A stretch of DNA of 64,000 nucleotides from Streptomyces sp. CG4. Its GTDB lineage: Bacteria; Actinomycetota; Actinomycetes; Streptomycetales; Streptomycetaceae. Shown piece after piece: positions 15,896 to 23,777 of the stretch. The stretch is from assembly GCF_041080655.1 (NCBI RefSeq), contig NZ_CP163525.1, positions 6,200,001-6,264,000 on the forward strand. Reading direction: 5' to 3'. Below the pieces are notes generated by a model that searched no databases, had not been told where the DNA came from, and was given only the letters and a program-made list of their open reading frames with translations. Position 1 is the stretch's first letter. Every line of letters starts with the position of its first letter. Position numbers and translations under genes: made by a program.

Positions 15896-16794
15896 AGCTC
15901 CTCGACCTCTTCCGCCGTCGGATACGACTCCTGCGCGCCCCGCCTCGTCACCGCCGCCGCGCCCACCCGGGCCGCATGGGCCGCCGCCTCCCGCAGCTGC
16001 GCACCCGACCCGAGCTTCCAGGCCAGCGCGGCCGTGAACGCGTCGCCCGCGCCCGTCGTGTCCACCGCGTCCACCTTCACCGACGGCACGGCAAGGACAC
16101 CACTGGAGTCGCACACCAGCGCCCCCTCCGCACCCAGCGTCACCACCACCGAGCGCGGGCCCTTGGCCAGCAGCAGCCGCGCCCAGTCCGCCGGGTCCTC
16201 GCTCACACAGGACTCGCCGAGGATCACCCGTGCCTCGTGCTCGTTGACGATCAGCGGATCGCAGGCCGCCAGCACCTCCGTGGGCAGGGGCCTCGGCGGC
16301 GACGGGTTCAGCACGAAGCGGCTGTCCGGGGCCAGATTCCGTACGACCTCCACGACCGTCTCCAGCGGGATCTCCAGTTGCGCCGACACCACCCGGGAGG
16401 CCAGGAACAGGCTCACCGCCGCCCGGACGTCCGCCGGGGCGAGCCGGGCGTTGGCGCCGGGCGACACCACGATGCTGTTGTCGCCCGAGGGGTCCACGGT
16501 GATCAGCGCCACGCCCGTCGGCGCCCCGCCCACCAGCACGCCGACCGTGTCGACACCGTCCGCGCGCAGGGAGTCGAGGAGCAGCCGGCCGTAGGTGTCG
16601 TCACCGACCCGGGCCAGCAGGGCCGTACCCGCGCCGAGCCGGGCGGCGGCGACCGCCTGGTTCGCTCCCTTGCCGCCCGGGTGGACGGCCAGGTCGCCGC
16701 CGAGCACCGTTTCACCGGCGGCCGGCCGCCGCTCGACATCGATCACCAGGTCGGCGTTGGCCGAACCCACGACCAACAGGTCGTAGCCGTACAT
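15892..16794 (-). CDS. rbsK: Ribokinase
   Basis: A 300-residue PfkB-family kinase with GGKGANQAVAAARLG near the N terminus and the catalytic DTTGAGDAFTAALA motif (base Asp in GAGD). NSIVVSPGAN is typical of ribokinases. It phosphorylates D-ribose to ribose 5-phosphate. It overlaps rbsD by four bases and follows the transporter fusion gene after 82 bases. Confidence 0.92.
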   Translation of the reverse strand: MYGYDLLVVGSANADLVIDVERRPAAGETVLGGDLAVHPGGKGANQAVAAARLGAGTALLARVGDDTYGRLLLDSLRADGVDTVGVLVGGAPTGVALITVDPSGDNSIVVSPGANARLAPADVRAAVSLFLASRVVSAQLEIPLETVVEVVRNLAPDSRFVLNPSPPRPLPTEVLAACDPLIVNEHEARVILGESCVSEDPADWARLLLAKGPRSVVVTLGAEGALVCDSSGVLAVPSVKVDAVDTTGAGDAFTAALAWKLGSGAQLREAAAHAARVGAAAVTRRGAQESYPTAEEVEEL

Positions 16795-16876
16795 CAGTTG
16801 ACTCCCCTTGTTCCCCTGTTGTTCCCCTGAGAGATGACCCGCCCATGGACACCTGTGCGTTGCCGGCTGACCGTCG

Positions 16877-18829
16877 TCAGCCGCTGAAACCGGCCACGTT
16901 GTCCTTCGTGACCACCTTCACCGGTACCTTCACCGTCGGCTCCACCTTCTTGCCCTGGACCGCGCTCAGCGCGTTGTCCACGGCAATCCTCCCCAATTGC
17001 GTCGGCTGTTGGGCGACCGACGCGTACAGCGTGCCGTTCTTCACCGCCGTCAGCCCGTCCGGGGTGCCGTCGAAACCGACCACCTGCACGGAGCTGCCCG
17101 CCTTGGAGCCGAGCGCCTTGATCGCGCCGAGCGCCATCTCGTCGTTGGCCGCGATGACACCCTGCACGTCCGGATGAGCCTGCAGCAGGTTCGACATCAC
17201 GTCGAGGCCCTTGGTGCGGTCGAAGTCGGCGGGCTGCTGGGCCAGCACCTGGATGCCCGGGTAGGCCTTCAGCCCGTTCGCGAAGCCCTGCGCCCGCTCC
17301 CGGGCCGCCGACGTGCCCGCCTGGCCCTGCAGAATCACGATCTTGCCCTTGCCACCGAGCCTCTCGGCGACCGTCTTCGCGGCCAGTTCACCGCCCGCCA
17401 CGTTGTCGGACGCCACCAGCGTGTCCACGTCGGCCTTGTTGACGCCCCGGTCGACGGCGATCACCGGGATCTTCGCCTGGCCGGCGGCCTTCACCGAGTT
17501 GCCCGCCGCGTCCGAGTCCACCGGGTTCACGATGATCGCGCCCAGGCCCGAACTGGTGAAGTTCTGCAGCTGGTTGGCCTGCTGGGAGGCGTCGTTCTGC
17601 GCGTCGGTGACGGTCAGGTCCACGCCCAGCCGCTTCGCCTCGGCCTGGGCACCGGCCCGGATCTGCACGAAGAACGGGTTGTTGAGGGTGGACAGCGACA
17701 GGCCCATGCGCGGGGTCGTGGAGGACGACGAGCCGCCGTGCAGGAAGGAGGTCGCGCCCACGACCGCCACGGTCGCGACGGCCGCGAGGGCGTACGTGGC
17801 GGCCTGCTTGCCCTTGCCGCCTCCGCCGGGCCCGGTTGCCACCGGAGTCGCCCCGGCGCTGCGGCGCACGGTGTCCAGCAGCACCGCCAGCGCGATGACC
17901 ACACCGATCACGACCTGCTGCCAGAAGGCCGAGACGCTCAGCAGGTTGAGGCCGTTCCTGAGCACCGCCAGGATCAGCGCGCCGATCAGCGTGCCGGACG
18001 CCTTGCCGGTGCCGCCCGCGAGGGAGGCCCCGCCGATGACGACCGCCGCGATCGCGTCCAGCTCGTAGCCGTCGGCGGCCTGCGGCTGCGCCGAGGAGAG
18101 CCGGGACGCCAGCACGACACCGGCGACGGCCGCGAACACCCCGGACAGCGCGTAGATCGCGAGCTTCTGCCGCGGCACGCGCAGCCCGGACAGCCGCGCG
18201 GCTTCCTCGTTGCCGCCGATGGCGTACATGGAGCGCCCGATGTACGTCCGCCCCAGCACGAGCGCGGCGACGAGCCCCATCACGACCATGACCAGCACGG
18301 GCACCGGCAGCCAGCCGCCGAGCGTGTCCCCGAGGTGCGAGACCGAGCCGGGGAAGGCGATGGGGGAGCCCTGGGAGATCACCAGGGCCAGACCGCGCCC
18401 CACGGACAGCATCGCCAGCGTCGCGATGAACGGCGGCAACTTGCCGTAGGCGATGAGGAATCCGTTCACCAGACCGGCCACGACGCCCGTGCCGAGCCCG
18501 AGCAGCACGGCGACCGCCACCGGCACCCCGTGCTGCGTGGCGCTCCAGGCCAGCACGGTCGCCGACAGCGCGGCCACGGACCCGACCGAGAGATCGATAC
18601 CGGCCGAGACGATCACAAAGGTCACACCGAAGGCCAGGATGGCCGTAACGGCCGCCTGGACGCCGATGTTGAGCAGATTGTCGGTCGTGAGGAAGTCCCC
18701 GGACAGCGCCGACAGGGCGATGACCAGGACGATCAGCGCGGTGAGCGCGCCGTTGTCGAGGAGCAGCCGGCGCAGGCCGCCCGGGGCGCCATTCGCGCCC
18801 GCCCGGCTCCCCAGCGTGTCAGTGGCCAC
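16877..18829 (-). CDS. Fused ribose ABC permease and substrate-binding protein
   Basis: A single 650-residue polypeptide. Residues 1 to about 320 are an RbsC-type permease with about ten hydrophobic segments and the GIDLSVGS and GTLIGALILAVLRNG motifs. A Gly/Lys linker (about 322-342) and an extra hydrophobic segment (about 343-361, which would carry the chain across the membrane) lead to an RbsB-type sugar-binding domain (about 374-650, NNPFFVQIRAGAQAEAKRLG, VGFDGTP). Normally these are two genes. The start GTG overlaps the end of rbsA by 11 bases, and no separate rbsB lies nearby, so the fusion appears functional. Similar fusions are known in Streptomyces ribose operons. Confidence 0.92.
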   Translation of the reverse strand: MATDTLGSRAGANGAPGGLRRLLLDNGALTALIVLVIALSALSGDFLTTDNLLNIGVQAAVTAILAFGVTFVIVSAGIDLSVGSVAALSATVLAWSATQHGVPVAVAVLLGLGTGVVAGLVNGFLIAYGKLPPFIATLAMLSVGRGLALVISQGSPIAFPGSVSHLGDTLGGWLPVPVLVMVVMGLVAALVLGRTYIGRSMYAIGGNEEAARLSGLRVPRQKLAIYALSGVFAAVAGVVLASRLSSAQPQAADGYELDAIAAVVIGGASLAGGTGKASGTLIGALILAVLRNGLNLLSVSAFWQQVVIGVVIALAVLLDTVRRSAGATPVATGPGGGGKGKQAATYALAAVATVAVVGATSFLHGGSSSSTTPRMGLSLSTLNNPFFVQIRAGAQAEAKRLGVDLTVTDAQNDASQQANQLQNFTSSGLGAIIVNPVDSDAAGNSVKAAGQAKIPVIAVDRGVNKADVDTLVASDNVAGGELAAKTVAERLGGKGKIVILQGQAGTSAARERAQGFANGLKAYPGIQVLAQQPADFDRTKGLDVMSNLLQAHPDVQGVIAANDEMALGAIKALGSKAGSSVQVVGFDGTPDGLTAVKNGTLYASVAQQPTQLGRIAVDNALSAVQGKKVEPTVKVPVKVVTKDNVAGFSG

Positions 18830-20351
18830 GGGAGGCCTCCTTCGCGGTGTTGTCGTCAGTGGTGGGAGTGGAGACGGCGAGCGCCATGACGGCGTCCTGC
18901 GTGGCGTCGGCCGCTCGCAGCTCGCCGGCGATCCGGCCCTGGGCCATGACCAGCACCCGGTCGCTCATACCGAGCACCTCCGGCAGATCGCTGGAGATCA
19001 TGAGTACGGCGGCCCCGGCGGCGGTCAGCTCGTTGATCAACTGATAGATCTCGACCTTCGCGCCGACGTCGATCCCGCGCGTCGGCTCGTCGAGGATCAG
19101 CACCTTGGTGTCGGCCAGCAGCCACTTGCCGATGACGACCTTCTGCTGATTGCCACCGGACAGGGTCCGCACCTGCTGCCCCAGCCCGGCCATCCGCACG
19201 CCCAGCTGCGCGGCGATCCGCTCGGCGGCCGCGCGCTGGCTCCTGCGGTCGACGAGCCCGGCCCGGGTGGCGGCGCGCATCGTCACGAGCCCGAGGTTCT
19301 CCTCGACGGAGGCGCCGAGCACCAGCCCCTGACCCTTGCGGTCCTCGGGCACGAGCCCGATCCCGGCGGCCATGGCGGCGTTCACGTCATGCCGCTTGAG
19401 CCGCGTCCCGGAGACGGTGACGGCCCCGCCGTCGTACGGATCGGCTCCGAACACGGCCCGTACGACCTCGGTACGCCCGGCGCCCACCAGCCCGGCGATC
19501 CCGACGACCTCCCCGGCGTGCACCTCGAAGCTCACGTCATGGAACACCCCGTCCCGGGTGAGCCCCTCGACGGACAGCAACGCGGCGCCGCGGTCGGCCC
19601 GTTGCCGCGGATACTGCTGCTCGATGGACCGCCCGACCATGAGCCGTACGAGCTCGTCCTCGGGAGTCGACGCCGGGACCTGCCCGACGCTACGCCCGTC
19701 CCGGATGACGGTGACCCGGTCCCCCAGGGCGGCGATCTCCTCCAGATGATGGGTGATGAAGACGATCCCGACCCCGTCGGCGCGCAGTTGGCGCACGATG
19801 CCGAAGAGCTTCTCGACCTCCTCCGCGGTGAGCACGGCGGTCGGCTCGTCCATGATGAGCACGCGCGCGTCCAGGCTGAGCGCTTTGGCGATCTCGACCA
19901 TCTGCAGTCGCGCGATGCCGAGTTCACGCACACGCGCGCGTGGGGACACGGCGACCCCCACCCGCTGCAGCAGCGCCTCGGCCTCGGCCTCCATCCGCTT
20001 CCGGTCGATCATCCCGAAGCGCCGGGGCTGCCGCCCGAGGAAGATGTTCTCGGCGACGGTCAGGTCCGGTACGAGGTTGAACTCCTGGTAGATGGTGGCG
20101 ATCCCGAGCCGCTCGGCGTCCTGGGCGCCATGAATACGCACTTCGCGGCCGCCTGCCCAGATCCGCCCGGCATCGGGCGTATGGGCACCGGAGAGCATCT
20201 TGATCAGCGTGCTCTTGCCGGCGCCGTTCTCACCGAGCAGCACATGGACCTCACCCCGGCGCAGATCGAAGTCGACGCCGTCGAGCGCGACCACGCCGGG
20301 GAAGGTCTTCCGTATGCCCTCGATGCGCAGCAACTCGTCCGGGTCGCTCAC
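18819..20351 (-). CDS. rbsA: Ribose ABC transporter ATP-binding protein
   Basis: A 510-residue tandem ABC ATPase of the sugar type. The first domain has Walker A GENGAGKS and the second the degenerate GLVGAGRT, with signature sequences RVRELGIARLQ and LSGGNQQK and Walker B LILDEPT. It energises uptake of ribose by the fused permease. The GTG at 20351 has AGGAG six bases upstream and overlaps the repressor stop (GTGA); an earlier in-frame start lies inside the repressor gene and is unlikely. Confidence 0.93.
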   Translation of the reverse strand: MSDPDELLRIEGIRKTFPGVVALDGVDFDLRRGEVHVLLGENGAGKSTLIKMLSGAHTPDAGRIWAGGREVRIHGAQDAERLGIATIYQEFNLVPDLTVAENIFLGRQPRRFGMIDRKRMEAEAEALLQRVGVAVSPRARVRELGIARLQMVEIAKALSLDARVLIMDEPTAVLTAEEVEKLFGIVRQLRADGVGIVFITHHLEEIAALGDRVTVIRDGRSVGQVPASTPEDELVRLMVGRSIEQQYPRQRADRGAALLSVEGLTRDGVFHDVSFEVHAGEVVGIAGLVGAGRTEVVRAVFGADPYDGGAVTVSGTRLKRHDVNAAMAAGIGLVPEDRKGQGLVLGASVEENLGLVTMRAATRAGLVDRRSQRAAAERIAAQLGVRMAGLGQQVRTLSGGNQQKVVIGKWLLADTKVLILDEPTRGIDVGAKVEIYQLINELTAAGAAVLMISSDLPEVLGMSDRVLVMAQGRIAGELRAADATQDAVMALAVSTPTTDDNTAKEASRGH

Positions 20352-21364
20352 GACGTGCTCCTGTTCTTCTGGGGATGCTCGCCGCACGAGCGGCGCACGA
20401 CGAGCCGGGCGGAGAGGGTGACGGACGCGGCCGCCCGCCCCTCGATGCGGTCGACGAGGGCCCGTACGGCGGCCCGCCCCAGCTCACCGGTCGGCTGGGC
20501 GATCGCGGTGACGGGCGGATCGGTGTGCACGAACCAGGGGATGTCGTCGAACGCGGCGAGCGCGATGTCGTCCGGAACGCGCAGTCCACGCGCGCGTACC
20601 GCGTCGAGCGCACCGAGTGCCATGAGATTGTCGGCGGCGAAGACGACCTCCGGCGGCCGAGGCAGATCCAGAAACCCCTCGGTGACCCGCCGCCCGCTCT
20701 CGGCCTGGAAGTCGCCCTGGCCGATGTAGGCATCGGGAAGCGGAAGCCCGTGCTCGGCGAGCGCGGCCCGGAAGGCCTCGACACGCTCACTGCCGGTCGT
20801 GGTGGCGGCGGGCCCGGCGATGATGGCGAGCCGCCGATGCCCGAGCCCATGCAGATGCGCGACCAGATCCCGTACGGCCGCCCGCCCGTCGGCGCGTACG
20901 ACGGGCACGTCCAGGCCCGGGATCCACCGGTCCACGAACACCATGGGAGTCCCGGCCCGAGCGGCGTCGAGCATGAGCGGCGACCCCCCATCGGTGGGGG
21001 ACACGAGGAGCCCGTCGATCCGCCGGTCGAGCAGATTCCGCACGTGGTGGTCCTGCAGCTCGGGCCGCTCGTCGGCGTTCCCGATGATCACGCTGTACCC
21101 GAGCGCCCGTGCCTCCTCCTCGACGGAGCGGGCCAGCTCGGTGAAGTAGGGGTTCAGCACATCGCTGATCACCAGCCCGAGGGTGTGGGTCTGGTCGGTA
21201 CGCAGCGACCGGGCGACGGCGTTGGGCCGATACCCCAGCGCTTCGACGGCGGCCAGCACACGCGCCCGTGCGTCGGCACTGACCGACGGATGCGCGTTCA
21301 GGACACGCGAGACCGTGGCGACGGACACGCCGGCTGCAGCGGCGACGTCCTTGATGCTCGCCAT
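20348..21364 (-). CDS. LacI-family repressor of the ribose operon
   Basis: A 338-residue LacI protein starting MASIKDVAAAAGVSVATVSRVLNA, with a ribose-repressor-like effector domain (NPYFTELARSVEEEARALGYS, AAFDDIPWF). It is the first gene of the operon it presumably controls, which makes this an autoregulated operon. GAGGAGG precedes the ATG. Two LacI operators at 21406-21455 lie directly upstream. The next gene (ATPase) overlaps its stop by three bases. Confidence 0.92.
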   Translation of the reverse strand: MASIKDVAAAAGVSVATVSRVLNAHPSVSADARARVLAAVEALGYRPNAVARSLRTDQTHTLGLVISDVLNPYFTELARSVEEEARALGYSVIIGNADERPELQDHHVRNLLDRRIDGLLVSPTDGGSPLMLDAARAGTPMVFVDRWIPGLDVPVVRADGRAAVRDLVAHLHGLGHRRLAIIAGPAATTTGSERVEAFRAALAEHGLPLPDAYIGQGDFQAESGRRVTEGFLDLPRPPEVVFAADNLMALGALDAVRARGLRVPDDIALAAFDDIPWFVHTDPPVTAIAQPTGELGRAAVRALVDRIEGRAAASVTLSARLVVRRSCGEHPQKNRSTS

Positions 21365-21405
21365 CCCCGGACTCACCTCCTCGTGAGACTCCTTGGCGGC
21401 CAGGC

Positions 21406-21455
21406 GTGTAATCGATTCCACGTTGTGCCGCAGGAAGGATTGGAATCGATTACAC
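21406..21455. promoter_or_regulatory. Double LacI operator upstream of the ribose operon
   Basis: GTGTAATCGATTCCA (21406-21420) and its exact reverse complement TGGAATCGATTACAC (21441-21455) are 20 bases apart. Each arm is itself a near-palindrome around AATCGATT, a LacI-family site. Their centres are 34 bases apart, about three helical turns, which would suit cooperative binding to the promoter of the repressor-first operon. Confidence 0.75.
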
Positions 21456-21527
21456 AGGGCGAAGGCAAGAGGTTGAACGTTGACCGAAACCTAATCGTGA
21501 CCGGAGGCCAGGAAGGGCCGGCACCGG

Positions 21528-21571
21528 GGTCTAGACGTGGTCTGGGCGGGGTCTAGGCGAGGTCTAGGCGG
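21528..21571. repeat. Four tandem 11-bp repeats
   Basis: Four copies of GGTCTAGGCGR (first two degenerate) run head to tail and continue into GGTCGG. They cover the stop codon of the truncated SDR frame. CTAG is rare in this GC-rich DNA, so the cluster is conspicuous. Confidence 0.7.
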
Positions 21572-21830
21572 GGTCGGTGCCGGGCCCGGGCCGGCTCAGA
21601 TCCGCCTTGGCCCGCCGGGTGCGCTCGTCGGCGAGGACTTCCGTACGGCCCGCCTCCACGGCGTCGAAGGCCTGCGCGGCGATCGACTCCGGGGTGTTCT
21701 TCAAGCCGGTGACATGGGCGGCCATGTCCGTGTCGATGTACCCGCAGTGCACGCCGACGACCAGGACGCCCGTGCCGCCCAGCTCTCCCCGGATCCCGTT
21801 GGTCATGGCCCAGGCGGCGGCCTGACACAC
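21564..21830 (-). pseudogene. Short-chain dehydrogenase remnant (C-terminal third)
   Basis: About 90 residues resemble the C-terminal half of an SDR enzyme: AAAWAMTNGIRGEL matches the helix after the catalytic Tyr-Lys, and VGVHCGYIDTDMA the following strand. The cofactor-binding TGxxxGxG region and the catalytic YxxxK are absent; upstream codons reach a stop within 15 residues. The piece is therefore a truncated gene. A repeat covers its end, and the Rpn operon abuts it, so a rearrangement probably removed the rest. Confidence 0.75.
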
Positions 21831-21911
21831 CCCTTTTCCGTCAGCCGCCCCTTGCGGAAGGGACTGTCACCGGCCCATTGACCCGAGCCCCTGATCGTCC
21901 GCTTCCAGGGA

Positions 21912-21945
21912 CGAAGGCCCGCGTCTTCCCGGACGCGGGCCTTCG
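21912..21945 (-). terminator. Terminator of the Rpn operon
   Basis: CGAAGGCCCGCGTC and its perfect complement, loop of six bases, 24 bases beyond the stop of the short Rpn-like gene. On the minus strand it is well placed to end the three-gene operon. Confidence 0.75.
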
Positions 21946-21968
21946 GCATACCCAAGGGACCGGGCTGC

Positions 21969-22247
21969 TCACTCCGTGCCGAACAACCCCGCCGCGTCTG
22001 TGGCGTGTACGGCGCGCTGGGCCCATACCTCCAGCTGGGCGAGGTCCGTACAGGCGGTGACTCGCTCGCGGGTCCCATCTGCCACCGGGATTCCCCGCCA
22101 CTCCAGGATGCGCAGGATCATCTCCCTGCGACCCTCGATACGGCCCTCGGCTCTGCCCTCTTCCCTGGCTTGTTCCCTGCCTTGTTCCCTGCCTTCCGCG
22201 CGCACCTGCTCCGCCAGGGGGTGTCGCCAGAAGTACTGGATCGCCAT
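21969..22247 (-). CDS. Short protein repeating the C-terminal region of the Rpn nuclease
   Basis: The 92-residue product begins MAIQYFWRHPLAEQVRAEGR, which is almost identical to residues 215-234 of the Rpn protein encoded five bases upstream, and continues with an Arg/Glu/Gly coiled-coil stretch and an ILEWRGIPV...LAQLEVWAQRAVHATDA end, again parallel to its neighbour. It lacks the nuclease motif completely. GGAG eight bases before the ATG supports translation. In E. coli Rpn systems small C-terminal proteins made from internal starts inhibit the full-length nuclease; here a free-standing equivalent may do so. It could instead be a decaying duplicate. Confidence 0.72.
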   Translation of the reverse strand: MAIQYFWRHPLAEQVRAEGREQGREQAREEGRAEGRIEGRREMILRILEWRGIPVADGTRERVTACTDLAQLEVWAQRAVHATDAAGLFGTE

Positions 22248-22252
22248 CCTCG

Positions 22253-23185
22253 TCACTCCGCGTCGAACAGCTCCGCCGCGCTCGTGGCGTGTACGGCGCG
22301 CTGGGCCCAGGCCTCCAGCTGGGCGAGGTCCCTGCACGCCGCCACTCGCTTGCGGTCGGCGTCAAGTACCGGGATGCGGCGCCATTCCAGAATCTGGAGC
22401 ACCATCTCGGCCTTGGCCTCGGCCCGGCCCTGTTCGAGGCCTTGCTCCAGGCCTTGTTCCAGACCTTCTTCCAGGCCTTGATCGCGGCCTTCCGCGCGTA
22501 CCTGTTCCGCGAGCGGGTGTCGCCAGAAGTACTGGATCGCGGTCATCAGGTCCCTCCACATCTGCTTCGCCTGGGGGTCGGCCAGGCAGGAGTCGACAAA
22601 CTGCACGAAGACTGCGGCACTGTCGGGGTCGATGGTCCGCAGGGCGGCGGCCAGGGATTCCAGTATGGCCGGAGCCTGCGGGCCACGCCCGTGTGTCATG
22701 GCCGAGAGCACCGCAAGAGGTACGTCCCGCTCGGCCTGCCGCTCGTCCGAGATCACCGGCACGTTGTCCGGACCCAGCACCAGCGGCCGTACCGTCATCG
22801 AGTCCCAGCCCGGGAAGCCGAACCGGATCGGCTTCGATGCCCACTGCGCCGTCCTGCTGCTCTGGGTGATGACGATGAGCACGGGCTCGCAGCGGTACTT
22901 CTCATGCAAGTACGAGAGGTAATAAGGCCAGCTGCCCCGTTTCCGCTCGTCCGCCTTCCCCTGCGACTCCACCACCAGCAGGTACGTGCCCTTGTCCGTC
23001 TCCGCCCGCAGCAGGGTGTCCACCCGGCGCTCGACCGGTTCGATCTCGGTGAGGTCCACGTTCAGCGCGGCGATCTCCCGAGGCTCGGGGAAGGGCACGT
23101 GCAGCACCTTCTGTAACGCCTTCGTCAGCAGCGTCGGATCCTTCTGAAAGATCCGATGCAACGCCTCATGCGACGAGCCGACCAT
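22253..23185 (-). CDS. Rpn/YhgA-like PD-(D/E)XK nuclease
   Basis: A protein of about 310 residues. Counting from the GTG at 23188, Asp57 (RRVDTLLR) and Glu74-x-Gln76 followed by Lys78 (VVESQGKAD) match the Rpn nuclease core D...ExQ. The middle part is a helical region typical of actinobacterial Rpn-like proteins. The C-terminal part (from residue 215) has a QGLEEGLEQGLEQGLEQG-type coiled stretch and the EWRRIPV tail. Rpn proteins are DNA endonucleases with roles in phage defence or recombination. Start is ATG 23185 or GTG 23188; both overlap the stop of the ATPase gene, so the two are translationally coupled. Confidence 0.82.
   Translation of the reverse strand: MVGSSHEALHRIFQKDPTLLTKALQKVLHVPFPEPREIAALNVDLTEIEPVERRVDTLLRAETDKGTYLLVVESQGKADERKRGSWPYYLSYLHEKYRCEPVLIVITQSSRTAQWASKPIRFGFPGWDSMTVRPLVLGPDNVPVISDERQAERDVPLAVLSAMTHGRGPQAPAILESLAAALRTIDPDSAAVFVQFVDSCLADPQAKQMWRDLMTAIQYFWRHPLAEQVRAEGRDQGLEEGLEQGLEQGLEQGRAEAKAEMVLQILEWRRIPVLDADRKRVAACRDLAQLEAWAQRAVHATSAAELFDAE
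22544..22557 (-). promoter_or_regulatory. Internal ribosome-binding site and ATG inside the Rpn gene
   Basis: On the minus strand GGAGGGA (22551-22557) stands four to six bases before an in-frame ATG (22544-22546) at codon 215. The protein from this ATG would be the last 97 residues and starts MTAIQYFWRHPL, matching the start of the separate gene at 22247. A ribosome site of this quality inside a coding region is unusual and precisely positioned. Confidence 0.6.
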
Positions 23186-23595
23186 CACGCGGCCCCCAGC
23201 TCACACCACACGTACTTTCCCCGGTCCCCGAACCGTGCCGTGGGCTGCCACCCCCAGTACTCCGCACAGGCCTTCACCAGCCCCAGCCCCCGCCCGTCCT
23301 CCAGCTCCGCCACCTGCTCCAGCGGACGCGGCGGATCCGGCGGAGCGGGATCGGTGTCCCACGCCCCGATCCACACCGTGCCCTCCGGGGTACGACGCAC
23401 CCTCAACGCCGCCGGCCCCTTCGTATGCCGCACGGCATTGGACACCAGCTCAGCCGCCAGCAACTCCGCCGTGTCCACGATCCCGATCAACCCATGCAGG
23501 GTCAGAATCAGGCGCAGGGTGCGGCGGCACACCGTGACGGCTCTGAGGTCGTTGGGGACGTAGAGCGTGTAGTCCCAGGCTTCGTTTTCGGGCAT
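23185..23595 (-). CDS. HATPase_c-type ATP-binding (anti-sigma-like) protein
   Basis: A 136-residue GHKL-fold protein of the RsbW/SpoIIAB-like type. Visible boxes: ELLAAELVSNAVRHT (N box), AWDTDPAPP (G1-like box) and DGRGLGLVKACAEYWG (G2 box). Such small ATPases in Streptomyces act as serine kinases or anti-sigma/anti-regulator partners and are typical members of WhiJ-type gene sets, beside XRE-DUF397 pairs. Here one lies divergent from the pair at 23778. It overlaps the Rpn gene and so may be part of a joint module. Confidence 0.87.
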   Translation of the reverse strand: MPENEAWDYTLYVPNDLRAVTVCRRTLRLILTLHGLIGIVDTAELLAAELVSNAVRHTKGPAALRVRRTPEGTVWIGAWDTDPAPPDPPRPLEQVAELEDGRGLGLVKACAEYWGWQPTARFGDRGKYVWCELGAA

Positions 23596-23709
23596 GCGTC
23601 ATCAACTCCAGTACACAGAGAGGGATTTGGCGCGCGGTGGCCTTGCAGCCGTCATGGGAGGACAGCGCGGTGCGCTTCCGCTACGTGTGCGCTACGTCAC
23701 CGAAGGTAG

Positions 23710-23725
23710 GGGTAACGTGTAACCC
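23710..23725. promoter_or_regulatory. Near-palindrome in the ATPase/XRE divergent region
   Basis: GGGTAACGTGTAACCC is a 16-bp inverted repeat with one mismatched pair, 53 bases before the XRE start. Two direct copies of CGCTACGT lie 20-40 bases earlier. These are candidate binding sites for the XRE regulator. Confidence 0.4.
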
Positions 23726-23777
23726 GTGGCAAGCTGATCGCGCGATCCGCCCCCGAAAGAGGAGGAGCAACCCCCCC

